The notes below the pieces were generated by a model. The model saw nothing but the letters and a program-made list of their open reading frames with translations, was not told where the DNA came from and made no database searches. A program made the position numbers and the translations under genes. This document shows, piece by piece, positions 1 through 8,081 of a DNA stretch of 48,149 nt (its first letter is position 1; every line of letters begins with the position of its first letter). The DNA is from JAGNLA01 sp964639885 (GTDB taxonomy: Bacteria; Caldisericota; Caldisericia; JAAYUI01). The DNA lies in assembly GCA_964639885.1 (NCBI GenBank), contig CAZXEH010000016.1, forward strand, positions 1 to 48,149, read 5' to 3'.

Positions 1-55
1 CGATGGTGCCGACGTTGACATGCGGTTTCGTTCGCTCAAATTTTTCTTTTGCCAT
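1..55 (-). CDS. tuf: Elongation factor Tu, N-terminal fragment (cut by window edge)
   Basis: Eighteen codons are visible on the minus strand from an ATG at 55, encoding MAKEKFERTKPHVNVGTI, the universal EF-Tu amino terminus just before the first GTP-binding loop. EF-Tu delivers aminoacyl-tRNA to the ribosome. The rest of the gene lies outside the window. An AAGGAG ribosome-binding site sits about 12 nt upstream, and fusA ends 18 nt upstream, the normal last step of the rpsL-rpsG-fusA-tuf order. Identification rests on the short conserved segment plus position. Confidence 0.93.
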   Translation of the reverse strand, partial: MAKEKFERTKPHVNVGTI

Positions 56-73
56 ATGCTTGCATACTCCTTC

Positions 74-2149
74 CTAATAAATGCCTTTCACTTTTTCTAT
101 GATCTCATCCCTCACAATTGAGGGTGCGATTTCGTAGTGTGAGAATTCCATTGAGTGGGTTCCGCGACCCTGGGTCACGGAGCGTAGGTCAGTTGCGTAG
201 CCGAACATTTCAGCCAGAGGCGCTTTTGCCTCAATCACCTGAAGTGCTCCCTGCTTGTCCATCGATTCGATCTTGCTTCTTCTCTTGTTCAGCTGGCCAA
301 GGACATCGCCCAGATAATCTTCCGGAGTGATAACCTCGAGCTTCATTATCGGTTCAAGCAACTGAGGATTGCCTTGCCTGATGGCATCTTTCAATCCCTT
401 GCTTGCAGCGATTCTGAATGAGATGTCGTTGCTGTCGACTTCGTGGAAGCTTCCACCCATGATTTCGACGTGAACGTCGACCACGGGGAAGCTGAGCAGC
501 GGGCCTGTTTCCATCGCATCATTCAGTCCCTGGGCAATCGCTTTGATGAATCTGGAAGGCAATTCCTGTTCATTTGAGCAATTCTCCCAAGTGAGGCCTG
601 AATTTCTTTCGCCTGGCGAAACTCTGAGAAGCACGTCTCCGTACTGTCCCTTTCCGCCAGTCTGCCTGATCTGCTGACCCCTGACTGTGATCGTCTTGCC
701 GATTGTTTCCTTGTACTGCACCTGGGGTTTTCCAACCCTGATTTGCAGCCCCTCGTCGCGTCTGACCCTCTCGGTCATTACTTCGAGGTGGAGTTCACCC
801 ATGCCGGAGATGATGATCTGTCCGGCTTCCTCGTCGAACCTTACTTTGAAGGTTGGGTCTTCCATGGCGTACTTTTTCAGCGCCTGGTGAACCTTGTCTT
901 CGTCGGCTTTCGTCATTGGCTCGATTGCCAGTGAGATGACCGTTTCAGGAAAAACCATCTGTTCCAGGGCTACCGGCCTTGCCTCGTCGTAGAGGGTGTG
1001 TCCGGTTTGTGATTCCCTGAGTCCAAGCACTCCGCCGATGTCTCCGGCAGAAATTTCGGTGACATCTTCGCGCTTGTCCGCAAACAGGTGGAGGCAGCGC
1101 ATCACTCTTTCCTTCTTGCCGGTGTTGGCGTTAAAGCAATAAGAGTTGGCGTTGAGTTTCCCTGAATAAACCCTCACGAAAGCCATTGAACCGAGGTAAT
1201 TGTCGGTTACGAGCTTGAACACGAGGGCTGCAAGGGGTTCGTCGTCGGTGGGTGAGCAGACGATTTCGGCGCCGGTCTTCGGATTGTGTCCGATGACTGC
1301 GGGCCTGTCGAGCGGTGATGGAAGATAATCGTTGACTGCGTCAAGAAGCGGCTGGATGCCCCTGTGCTTGAAGGATGAACCTCCAAGAATGGGGATGAGT
1401 TTCCTTGAGATGCAGGCTTTCCTGAGAAATTTTTTTATTTCATCAGTTGTAAGCGTTCCAGTCTCAATAAAAATCTCCATCGCTTCATCATCGGTTTCTG
1501 CAACGGTTTCAATCAGCTGCTGCCTTGTTATGGCAACAGTGTCCTTGAGATCTTCAGGAATATCACCGACGTTCATGTCCATTCCGTCTTCACCGGATGG
1601 CCACGTGTAGGCTTTTCCATCGATCACGTCGCAGATGCCGACAAACTTGTCTTCCCTGCCGATTGGCACATGGATGACTGCCGGAATTGCTTCCAGCTTC
1701 TGTCTGACCTTTTCCACTACATTGTCAAAATCCGCCCCGAGCCTATCCAGTTTGTTTATGTAGATAAGGCGGGGAACCCCGTAACGGTTGGCCTGTCTCC
1801 AGACTGTCTCCGTTTGGGGCTGGACACCGGCAACACCGCACAGGACGATGACCACGCCGTCAAGCACTCTCAATGAGCGCTCAACTTCAGCGGTGAAGTC
1901 AACGTGACCCGGCGTGTCGATGAGGTTGACCTTGTGACCCTTCCATTCGAAGGTGATTGCGGCTGAAACGATTGTTATGCCACGTTCCCTCTCCTGGTCC
2001 ATGTAGTCAGTGGTGGTGTTTCCGTCATCGACGTCACCCATGCGGTGGATTCTTCCGGCCAGGAAGAGGATTCTCTCCGTGGTCGTTGTCTTTCCCGCAT
2101 CAATGTGGGCGATGATTCCGATGTTCCTTACGTTTTCAAGGTGCTTCAT
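74..2149 (-). CDS. fusA: Elongation factor G
   Basis: This is the translocation GTPase that moves tRNA-mRNA through the ribosome after peptide bond formation. The 691-residue length is normal for bacterial EF-G. The GTPase motifs are all present in order: P-loop AHIDAGKTT near residue 17, the switch region ERERGIT, DTPGHVDF and NKLDR. The C-terminal part has the expected domain III-V signatures, including GMGELHLEV and the terminal YATDLRSVTQGRG stretch. The gene sits 17 nt after rpsG and 18 nt before tuf, so co-transcription with both is expected. The site before the ATG is weak, which suggests re-initiation or coupling after rpsG. Whether this is the housekeeping or a second EF-G copy cannot be decided from one window, but the str-operon setting favours the housekeeping copy. 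Confidence 0.98.
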   Translation of the reverse strand: MKHLENVRNIGIIAHIDAGKTTTTERILFLAGRIHRMGDVDDGNTTTDYMDQERERGITIVSAAITFEWKGHKVNLIDTPGHVDFTAEVERSLRVLDGVVIVLCGVAGVQPQTETVWRQANRYGVPRLIYINKLDRLGADFDNVVEKVRQKLEAIPAVIHVPIGREDKFVGICDVIDGKAYTWPSGEDGMDMNVGDIPEDLKDTVAITRQQLIETVAETDDEAMEIFIETGTLTTDEIKKFLRKACISRKLIPILGGSSFKHRGIQPLLDAVNDYLPSPLDRPAVIGHNPKTGAEIVCSPTDDEPLAALVFKLVTDNYLGSMAFVRVYSGKLNANSYCFNANTGKKERVMRCLHLFADKREDVTEISAGDIGGVLGLRESQTGHTLYDEARPVALEQMVFPETVISLAIEPMTKADEDKVHQALKKYAMEDPTFKVRFDEEAGQIIISGMGELHLEVMTERVRRDEGLQIRVGKPQVQYKETIGKTITVRGQQIRQTGGKGQYGDVLLRVSPGERNSGLTWENCSNEQELPSRFIKAIAQGLNDAMETGPLLSFPVVDVHVEIMGGSFHEVDSNDISFRIAASKGLKDAIRQGNPQLLEPIMKLEVITPEDYLGDVLGQLNKRRSKIESMDKQGALQVIEAKAPLAEMFGYATDLRSVTQGRGTHSMEFSHYEIAPSIVRDEIIEKVKGIY

Positions 2150-2166
2150 TTTGCAGCTGTTTTTGT

Positions 2167-2637
2167 CTACCAGCGGTAGTGGGCGTAGGCCTTGTTGGCT
2201 TCTGCCATTTTGTGCGTGTCCTCTTTTTTCTTGAATGCGCCACCCTGGCTGGCGTAGGCATCAAGCATTTCCTGGGCAAGCCTTCTCATCATTGGCATAC
2301 CCTTCCTCTTTGTCGAGAAAGAGACGATCCACTTGATTGCGAGGGCTTCTCCACGATCCGGTGACACTTCGATCGGGATCTGGTAGGTTGCGCCGCCGAC
2401 ACGACGGGGTTTTACTTCAACTCTCGGCTTGCACAGATCGACGACTTCTTCCATGACCTGAACCGGCTTCTTGCCTGTCTTTTCAGCCACGAAATCGAGT
2501 GCGTTGTAGATGATCTGTTCGGCACGGAGCTTTTTTCCGTCCTTGATCAGCTTTCCAATGACCTTGCCGATGAGCTTGTTGCCATAGACCGGGTCAAGGC
2601 GCTCTCTCTTGTGAAATACTGTTTTTTTCCTTGGCAT
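2167..2637 (-). CDS. rpsG: 30S ribosomal protein S7
   Basis: S7 is a primary 16S rRNA-binding protein that nucleates assembly of the small-subunit head. The 156 residues match the usual length. The start MPRKKTVFHKRERLDPVYG is typical, as are the internal VEVKPRRVGGATYQIP segment, which belongs to the conserved RNA-binding beta-hairpin region, and the basic tail ending near AEANKAYAHYRW. It lies 9 nt downstream of rpsL and 17 nt upstream of fusA. In many bacteria S7 represses this operon by binding its own mRNA between rpsL and rpsG. The spacer here is too short to hold a large structured site outside the coding sequences. Confidence 0.98.
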   Translation of the reverse strand: MPRKKTVFHKRERLDPVYGNKLIGKVIGKLIKDGKKLRAEQIIYNALDFVAEKTGKKPVQVMEEVVDLCKPRVEVKPRRVGGATYQIPIEVSPDRGEALAIKWIVSFSTKRKGMPMMRRLAQEMLDAYASQGGAFKKKEDTHKMAEANKAYAHYRW

Positions 2638-2646
2638 CTTCTTACC

Positions 2647-3021
2647 TCAAGCTTTCGGACGCTTTGCGCCGTACTTTGAGCGCGACTGCTTCCTGTTTTC
2701 AACGCCTGTTGTGTCAAGAGTGCCCCTGACGATGTGGTATCTCACACCTGGAAGGTCTTTAACACGTCCACCCCTTACAAGAACAACCGAGTGTTCCTGA
2801 AGGCTGTGGCCGACGCCGCCGATGTAAGCGAGGACTTCAACTGAGTTTGAAAGTCTTACCTTTGCGATCTTCCTCAAAGCCGAGTTTGGCTTCTTCGGAG
2901 TCATCGTTCTTACGATCGTGCATACGCCGCGTCTCTGCGGGCATTCCTGCAATGCCGGAGTTTTCGATTTGAACTTCGGCTGCTGCCTGTTCTTGCGTAC
3001 CAACTGATTAATGGTAGGCAT
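2647..3021 (-). CDS. rpsL: 30S ribosomal protein S12
   Basis: S12 lies at the decoding centre and controls translational accuracy. The 124-residue length is standard. The sequence includes MPTINQLVRKNR at the start, TPKKPNSALRKIAKVRLSN in the centre and VLVRGGRVKDLPGVRYH toward the end. These contain the lysines that are mutated in streptomycin resistance elsewhere, and they are wild-type here. The ATG at 3021 is preceded by GAGGTGAT, a good ribosome-binding site that supports the start. It is the first gene of the str operon and faces a long AT-rich non-coding stretch that must contain the operon promoter. Confidence 0.98.
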   Translation of the reverse strand: MPTINQLVRKNRQQPKFKSKTPALQECPQRRGVCTIVRTMTPKKPNSALRKIAKVRLSNSVEVLAYIGGVGHSLQEHSVVLVRGGRVKDLPGVRYHIVRGTLDTTGVENRKQSRSKYGAKRPKA

Positions 3022-3041
3022 CCATCACCTCATTTTGCATA

Positions 3042-3075
3042 CCTATATTGTATTTGTGCCTGCTTGTTGATAAGA
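3042..3075 (-). promoter_or_regulatory. Possible str operon promoter
   Basis: On the minus strand a -10-like TACAAT (3047-3052) lies about 26 nt before the rpsL ATG, with only a poor -35 candidate 15-17 nt further upstream. The position is right for the only visible upstream control region of this operon, but the match is weak. It should be treated as a candidate. Confidence 0.35.
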
Positions 3076-3841
3076 TCTTCATGATGCCTGCGAAATAGGG
3101 CTATTCTCCGCAGACTAATTGTCGCCCAACAAGGAACTATAAAATCAAAGGTTCAAGCACGAAGAATTATTTTAGCAACCGAAGGTTAACAGTCAAGGTA
3201 AGCATTTAATCAAGCTCGCAGCCAGGCAGGTTTTTGGGCCAATCTAATGCGATATAACGCAGCTCTCATCTTTGTTTTATTCGATTGTTAAACGATTTAA
3301 CCGATTCGGTTTTGTTTCCTTGCACGGTGGTGATTCGAATTGTCGGAATTATGCAAGAAATAGTTTTTAATGCTCGATTTATCGACTTAATTTCATGGAA
3401 ATGATGTCATTGATTCGTTGCGTTTTAGTGCGAGTGTCAGTTTCCAGGAAACCGTCCGGTTGTTTTTCCCCATGTTCTTTCATCGACAGGTAATCTGAAA
3501 ATTTCTTATGGCAAAAGATACTTATAAATACTTAATTTTTTAAATTCAGTGATAAACGAAAAACAACCGTTTTGAGTTACAACAATCGATTATTGTATTT
3601 ATCAAGACAAGATGATATCACGATTACATTGCATCAAAAAATGCGAAGACAAAACATGAACATGAATCCATCACACAAAATTAGCTCACTCCAATTCAAC
3701 GTTTCGCATGCTTCAGGATGTGCATTGATTGTCTTTCCAAAAACATCGTTTCTCAACCCCGATTACAACCAACAACTATCCTGCTGCGTGTTTTGGGCAA
3801 GAAACACACAGGCAGATGGCCAGCTTGCCCAAAGACCCAGC
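3076..3841. other. Long AT-rich intergenic region, no convincing gene
   Basis: This is the longest stretch without a supported gene. It is clearly richer in A+T than its surroundings. The only open frame of note (TTG at 3572 to 3880, plus strand) has no ribosome-binding site, no recognisable protein features and runs into the next gene's start, so it is not called. One 6-bp inverted pair (CTTGCA and TGCAAG, near 3322-3357) is visible, but no tRNA or riboswitch pattern was recognised. It may hold regulatory DNA, an unrecognised small RNA or decayed sequence. Confidence 0.5.
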
Positions 3842-3870
3842 TTGATTAGATGGATTCTTTTTGTTAGAAT
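3842..3870 (+). promoter_or_regulatory. Promoter with leaderless geometry (Nudix operon)
   Basis: TTGATT (3842-3847) and TAGAAT (3865-3870) are separated by exactly 17 bp. The -10 box ends 6 nt before the ATG at 3877. Transcription would start at or next to the A of the ATG, leaving no room for a ribosome-binding site, and none is present. Confidence 0.75.
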
Positions 3871-3876
3871 GCAGTT

Positions 3877-4314
3877 ATGACTCATGAGGAATCAGCCGGT
3901 GGAGTTGTGTTCCTTGACGGCAAGGTCGTCATTCTCCAGCGGAAAAGCAACAAAAACTGGATATTGCCAAAAGGGCACCTGGAAAACAGTGAAACGCACG
4001 AACAGGCAGCCATCCGTGAGGTGTACGAGGAGACGCATCTTGTGGCCTCCCCAATCGCCGATTGCGGCGACACCCACTACCAGTTCAAGACCGACGAAGG
4101 CAAAATAATCGACAAATCGGTCAAGTATTTCCTCATGCTCGCACAGTCAAAGAAAGTCAAGACAGAGGTCTTTTTCTGCTATTATCTTGTCCTCCCGCCG
4201 GAGCAGGCAATCAGAAAGCTGACGTTCCCGCAGGACAAGAAAGTGCTCAAATCAGCTTGGGAGACTTACAAAAAGATGGCAAAAGAGGGCAAGATAGTCA
4301 ATGACAAGATATGA
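3877..4314 (+). CDS. Nudix hydrolase
   Basis: This 145-residue protein carries the Nudix box starting at GHLENSETHEQAAIREVYEE (about residues 33-52), which fits the G-x5-E-x7-REUxEExGU pattern that binds Mg2+ for cleavage of nucleoside diphosphate-X substrates. WILPKGHLE just before the box is also typical. The overall look is of the small Ap4A/(di)nucleoside-polyphosphate type (MutT-like), but the substrate cannot be read from sequence. The ATG is positioned 6 nt after a strong -10 box without an SD. The gene is first in a three-gene operon and overlaps the inositol-phosphatase gene by 14 nt. Confidence 0.9.
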   Translation: MTHEESAGGVVFLDGKVVILQRKSNKNWILPKGHLENSETHEQAAIREVYEETHLVASPIADCGDTHYQFKTDEGKIIDKSVKYFLMLAQSKKVKTEVFFCYYLVLPPEQAIRKLTFPQDKKVLKSAWETYKKMAKEGKIVNDKI

Positions 4315-5074
4315 ACTGGCCAAAGAGATAGCAATAACAGCCGGGAACCTGCAGATGAGCTTCTGTGGCAGGGAACTCAACACTTCAATCAAGTCCAGCA
4401 ATGTCGACATAGTCACTGAGATTGATTTTGCTGTCCAGAGCACAATCATCTCCAGAATCAACCAGCAGTTTCCGGATGACGGAATCCTTGCAGAGGAAAA
4501 ATACGCAAGGGAAGCCAAATCTGAATGGAAATGGATAATCGATCCCTTGGATGGCACAACCAACTACTCCCACGGCTTCCCCTTCTACTGTGTCTCGATC
4601 GGTGTTTACAAGGAGAGTCATGGGCATTACGGAGTGATCTACGTTCCATGCCTTGAGGAGCTTTTCGAGGCTGAACGTGGTCAGGGAACGACCCTGAACG
4701 GCAAGCCGGTCAAATGCAGTGAAGTGAACAAAATTGACAAGGCGATGCTGGCAACCGGTTTCCCATACGACATAAACCCTATGGCTGAAGACAATGTTCC
4801 TGAGTTCAAAAAATTCCTGCAGGAAGCACAAGCTGTCAGGAGAGTCGGTTCAGCGGCAATAGCGTTGGCCTACATCGCTTGCGGAAGACTCGATGGGTTG
4901 TGGGAGATGAAGCTGCGTCCGTGGGACATGGCTGCAGGTGCGATAATGATAAATGAATCTGGTGGAATGGTAACCGGTGGATATGGTGGCGAACCTTTCG
5001 ATCTGTTCAACAGGAAGGTGGTTGCCTCAAACGGTCTGATCCATGACCAGATCATCGAGATACTCAGGCGATGA
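4301..5074 (+). CDS. suhB: Inositol monophosphatase family protein (SuhB-like)
   Basis: The 257 residues form a Mg2+-dependent Li+-sensitive phosphatase of the inositol monophosphatase family. The metal-binding motif WIIDPLDGTTNYSHGFP (about residues 78-94) and the second motif WDMAAGAIMINESGG (about 203-217) are intact, with the conserved EE near residue 65. The substrate could be inositol-1-phosphate, a sugar phosphate or PAP. It overlaps the Nudix gene upstream by 14 nt and the methyltransferase downstream by 4 nt (ATGA), indicating translational coupling. The symbol is given by family only. Confidence 0.9.
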   Translation: MTRYELAKEIAITAGNLQMSFCGRELNTSIKSSNVDIVTEIDFAVQSTIISRINQQFPDDGILAEEKYAREAKSEWKWIIDPLDGTTNYSHGFPFYCVSIGVYKESHGHYGVIYVPCLEELFEAERGQGTTLNGKPVKCSEVNKIDKAMLATGFPYDINPMAEDNVPEFKKFLQEAQAVRRVGSAAIALAYIACGRLDGLWEMKLRPWDMAAGAIMINESGGMVTGGYGGEPFDLFNRKVVASNGLIHDQIIEILRR

Positions 5075-5823
5075 CCGCCCAGACGATTCTCGACTCATTA
5101 GGCCCCAACTACGATCTCTATGTTGACTGGAACCGTCGTTTGTCGGCGGAAATCCCGTTTCTGACAAAACTCCTCCGTTCAAGCGGAAACGCCAAGAAAA
5201 TCCTCGACGTTGGCTGTGCAACCGGCATGCACGCCATTGAACTTGCAAAGCAGGGATATGAAGTTTTTGGCATCGACGAGTCAGAACGACTGATCGAGAA
5301 AGCCAAGAAAAACTCGCTTGAAAACAAGATTTACATCCCCTTCCAGGTGCTTTCCATGATCGACATCGAAAAGCATCCGGCAAAACCCTTTGACGCCGTT
5401 GTCATGCTCGGAAACATCATTTCATTTCTTGAGGACGAGGATCAGGCTGTTCATTTCTTCAAGTCGGCCATGAACGTGCTCAAAACCGGCGGACATCTGA
5501 TCATCCAGACGGCCAACTATCGAAGGATGCTGCTTGAAGGCAACCGTTTCGAACTGGTCACAACCTGCCAGTCTGACATCATGTTCATGAAAGTCTACGA
5601 CCTCGACCCCAAGAAAGCCAACCTTTCTGTGCTCATGCTCGAAAAAAACAACTGCTGGCAAATGAAATCCGTGACACAGCCAATCATGATCCTCAACAAG
5701 GAGGATCTCGTGAGGTTTGCGTCACGCTCAAAATACGCCTCGATCTGTCTTTACGGGAAACTGGACGGATCGACGTTCCGCGGGGAGTCCTCAGACCAGC
5801 TGGTGGCAGTTTTCAGGAAATAG
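5071..5823 (+). CDS. Class I SAM-dependent methyltransferase
   Basis: The 250-residue protein has a Rossmann-type SAM-binding fold. Motif I is KILDVGCATGMHAIELA (about residues 44-60), followed by the acidic loop VFGIDES and the motif IV-like region AVVMLGNIISFLED. The C-terminal half is less conserved and gives no substrate clue. Small-molecule methyltransferases often have this layout. It begins in an ATGA overlap with the phosphatase gene and closes the operon, and no terminator hairpin was seen before the next promoter. Confidence 0.85.
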   Translation: MTAQTILDSLGPNYDLYVDWNRRLSAEIPFLTKLLRSSGNAKKILDVGCATGMHAIELAKQGYEVFGIDESERLIEKAKKNSLENKIYIPFQVLSMIDIEKHPAKPFDAVVMLGNIISFLEDEDQAVHFFKSAMNVLKTGGHLIIQTANYRRMLLEGNRFELVTTCQSDIMFMKVYDLDPKKANLSVLMLEKNNCWQMKSVTQPIMILNKEDLVRFASRSKYASICLYGKLDGSTFRGESSDQLVAVFRK

Positions 5824-5827
5824 TTTG

Positions 5828-5855
5828 TTGCCGTTGTAAATTTTTATCCTAGAAT
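5828..5855 (+). promoter_or_regulatory. Promoter with leaderless geometry (epimerase)
   Basis: TTGCCG (5828-5833) and TAGAAT (5850-5855) have a 16-bp spacer. The -10 ends 6 nt before the ATG at 5862, the same spacing and -10 sequence as the Nudix promoter. No ribosome-binding site precedes the ATG. Confidence 0.7.
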
Positions 5856-5861
5856 CTCAGC

Positions 5862-6809
5862 ATGGAAAAACTCAGGATTCTTGTTACAGGTGCATCGGGA
5901 TTTCTTGGTGGTGTTACGGCTGAAAAGCTTGCGAAGTTGGGGCACGAAGTCATCTGTCCGGTAAGGAAGCCTTGTGAAATAAAGGGCTGCAAGGTGGTTA
6001 TCGAAAAATATGACGGCGAGTACTTCAAAGACATTGAAGCTCCAATCGATGTTTTCGTAAACAACATCGGTCACATCAGCGACCATCTCAGCTACGAAAA
6101 GCTCAGGCCAGTCAACGTGGAGATGCAGCCAAAACTGGTTGAAGCAGCCAAAAAACTTGGAGTCAAGAGATACATCCACATCAGTTCGGTTGCCGTCTGC
6201 GGCATGGGCGGGAAAGATACGCCAATCTGTGAGGATGACAGGCTCGGTGACGACATGGGCTATGGCAAATCCAAGCGTGAAGGCGAGATCGAAGTGGCAA
6301 AAAAATGCAAAGAACTCGGGATGGAATTAATTATCTTGAGACCAAGCGCCATCTACGGCCCAAAATCAAAATCCGACAACGGCAAAAAAATCAGGATGCT
6401 TCTGAAAACTCCGATAAGAATGATTGGATCCGGTAAACAGAAATGGCACATTGTCCACGTTGATGACGTTGCAGACTCGATCATCTGCGCCATAAGCGCA
6501 AAGGATGCCGACGGAGCCGTTTGCAATATCTCAGGCCCAGACCCGATGACGGCAAAAGACCTGGTAAAAATGGCTTGTGAAGTCATGAAAGTTTCTCCAA
6601 GGGGAATCAGGATTTCTGGAGGATTGACAAAGGCAGTTGCTGCTTTTGTTGAGTTCATATCACCAAAGAAGCCGTTTTTTGGGAAGTTTGCAGCCAACCT
6701 GCTGCTGGAGTCTCACGAGTACGATATTACGAGGGCGAAGGAACGTCTGGCCTTTGTTCCGTCACGCCACCTGCGCGACGAACTCCTGGAATCTTTACCA
6801 AAATCTTAG
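5862..6809 (+). CDS. NAD(P)-dependent epimerase/dehydratase (extended SDR)
   Basis: The 315-residue protein starts with the dinucleotide-binding motif VTGASGFLGG (residues 7-16, GxxGxxG) and has the SDR active-site pair in YGKSKREGE (Tyr-x3-Lys), with HISSVAV upstream supplying the serine. HVDDVADSI is the usual SDR motif before the substrate domain. Such enzymes act on nucleotide sugars, sterol-like alcohols or other hydroxyl groups, and the sequence does not say which. The last 83 bp overlap the convergent YihY-like gene, so the C-terminal codons of both share DNA. Confidence 0.88.
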   Translation: MEKLRILVTGASGFLGGVTAEKLAKLGHEVICPVRKPCEIKGCKVVIEKYDGEYFKDIEAPIDVFVNNIGHISDHLSYEKLRPVNVEMQPKLVEAAKKLGVKRYIHISSVAVCGMGGKDTPICEDDRLGDDMGYGKSKREGEIEVAKKCKELGMELIILRPSAIYGPKSKSDNGKKIRMLLKTPIRMIGSGKQKWHIVHVDDVADSIICAISAKDADGAVCNISGPDPMTAKDLVKMACEVMKVSPRGIRISGGLTKAVAAFVEFISPKKPFFGKFAANLLLESHEYDITRAKERLAFVPSRHLRDELLESLPKS

Positions 6810-7722
6810 CTCCAATCTTCTTGGCGGCAAGCCATCCGATCCTTAAAAATGACGGCGCAAGCTGACCCTTGCTCCTCTTTGAGAGGGTGTAGGCAATTTC
6901 TGCACCAAAGAGAATGATGACAACCGAGAGGTATATCCAAAACACTGCACCTAGAACCGTTCCCAGAGCGCCATAAATCATCTTGATCGTTGAGAAATAT
7001 TCAAGATAAATGGTAAACGCCCACTTGAGCAGGTTCCACAGCAGCGCCGCAAACACCGCTCCCCAGAAGGCATCCCTGAAACGCTTCTTTGTGTTTGGCA
7101 TGATCAGATAGATGAGCAGGCAGATCATTCCAAAGATAAGCCAGGAAAAAATGTTTTGGATGAAGATTGCAAAAGCCGGCACATCCCTGATGACTGAATT
7201 GACAACCGGATTTGATGTGACCGCCGCATAGCCGATGATTGGTGATGCCAGGATTCCAAACAGCAAAAGTGTGTTGAGGATCAGCGAAAGGCCGATTGAG
7301 TACAGGTATGAAGACCAGATGGGTCGGAGTTTTGTTTCAAAAATCTTGTTGATCGAAAACTCCAGGCTTCGAAACATTCCGCCTGCAGTGAAAAGAAGGG
7401 TTATGATTCCCCAAAACGTTGTTATCCCCTGATCCGCAATGATACGGCCAAGGATGATCTTGAACCATTCAAGCGTTTTCTCGTCGACAAAAAGCCTGCC
7501 CAAAACATCGTAAATTGACTTGAGAACATCCTGATTTTTGAGCAACATGCCAAACACTGAGAATCCAAACAGAATGAACGGCACAATGGCAAGGAGCATG
7601 TAGAAAGAAACCGATGCTGCAAGGATGAAGTCTGAATGCGCAACAAAATTTACACCCGATTCTGCAAGAATCCTGATGGGTCTGAGCACCAGTCTTTTAA
7701 TTGTGAGATTGAATGAAGGCAT
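6727..7722 (-). CDS. YihY/BrkB-family inner membrane protein
   Basis: The predicted 331-residue protein has about six membrane helices and the family features AASVSFYMLLAIVPFILF near residue 40 and GAVFAALLWNLLKWAF in the second half. The family is often annotated as ribonuclease BN, but it is membrane-integral and of uncertain function. The open frame extends upstream to 7818 but would then run through a tRNA gene, so the ATG at 7722 (MPSFNLTIKRL) is chosen. No ribosome-binding site precedes it. The gene lies 23 nt after the tRNA and may be transcribed with it. Its last 83 bp overlap the convergent epimerase gene. Confidence 0.85.
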   Translation of the reverse strand: MPSFNLTIKRLVLRPIRILAESGVNFVAHSDFILAASVSFYMLLAIVPFILFGFSVFGMLLKNQDVLKSIYDVLGRLFVDEKTLEWFKIILGRIIADQGITTFWGIITLLFTAGGMFRSLEFSINKIFETKLRPIWSSYLYSIGLSLILNTLLLFGILASPIIGYAAVTSNPVVNSVIRDVPAFAIFIQNIFSWLIFGMICLLIYLIMPNTKKRFRDAFWGAVFAALLWNLLKWAFTIYLEYFSTIKMIYGALGTVLGAVFWIYLSVVIILFGAEIAYTLSKRSKGQLAPSFLRIGWLAAKKIGAKILVKIPGVRRAGGVTEQRPDVPSPS

Positions 7723-7745
7723 TGTTAGGTTTTGATTTGGGAAAA

Positions 7746-7820
7746 TGGTGGGTGATAGTGGACTTGAACCACTGACCTCTTCCGTGTCAGGGAAGCGTTC
7801 TACCGCTGAACTAACCACCC
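7746..7820 (-). tRNA. tRNA-Val (anticodon GAC)
   Basis: A complete cloverleaf can be folded on the minus strand. The acceptor stem is GGGTGGT paired with ATCACCC (one G-U pair). The D arm is GTTC/GAAC, the anticodon stem CTTCC/GGAAG holds loop CTGACAC with anticodon GAC, and the T arm is AGTGG-TTCAAGT-CCACT. The discriminator base is A, and CCA is encoded in the DNA. The 75-nt length is normal. Confidence 0.96.
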
Positions 7821-7835
7821 ACAGTGGCTTGATGT

Positions 7836-7863
7836 ATTATCCTTGAACTGGATGTGATGTCAA
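7836..7863 (-). promoter_or_regulatory. Promoter of tRNA-Val
   Basis: On the minus strand a consensus TTGACA (7858-7863) and GATAAT (7836-7841) are 16 bp apart. The predicted transcription start near 7829 is about 9 nt before the mature tRNA 5' end. Confidence 0.75.
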
Positions 7864-8032
7864 GGAAAATATAAAAAGATTGTTCTCCATTCGAAGAAAC
7901 ATACAAGTAATGCCACTTCCAGTCACCGTCGGGACATCGCGCTGATTTTCCATTAAATTGCCAACTACGATTGAGAGTAGGAATTCAAAAAAAAGATTGT
8001 TGATGCAAGGTTATTGTGAAGTTTTACAGAAT

Positions 8033-8061
8033 TTGAACCGAAAACCTTTTTGGGGTATATT
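8033..8061 (+). promoter_or_regulatory. Promoter of large beta-propeller gene
   Basis: TTGAAC (8033-8038) and TATATT (8056-8061) are 17 bp apart. The start of transcription near 8068 rules out the in-frame TTG at 8061 as start codon and supports ATG 8082, which has a GAGGTGAT site at 8071-8078. Confidence 0.75.
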
Positions 8062-8081
8062 TGAATCAAAGAGGTGATACC

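Noticed and set aside
3572..3880. Open frame of 102 codons on the plus strand upstream of the Nudix gene
   Set aside because: It starts at TTG without an SD, is AT-rich, has no recognisable features, and the Nudix promoter (3842-3870) lies inside it.
7723..7818. Longer YihY-like protein starting at 7818
   Set aside because: The extra residues would be translated from the tRNA-Val sequence.
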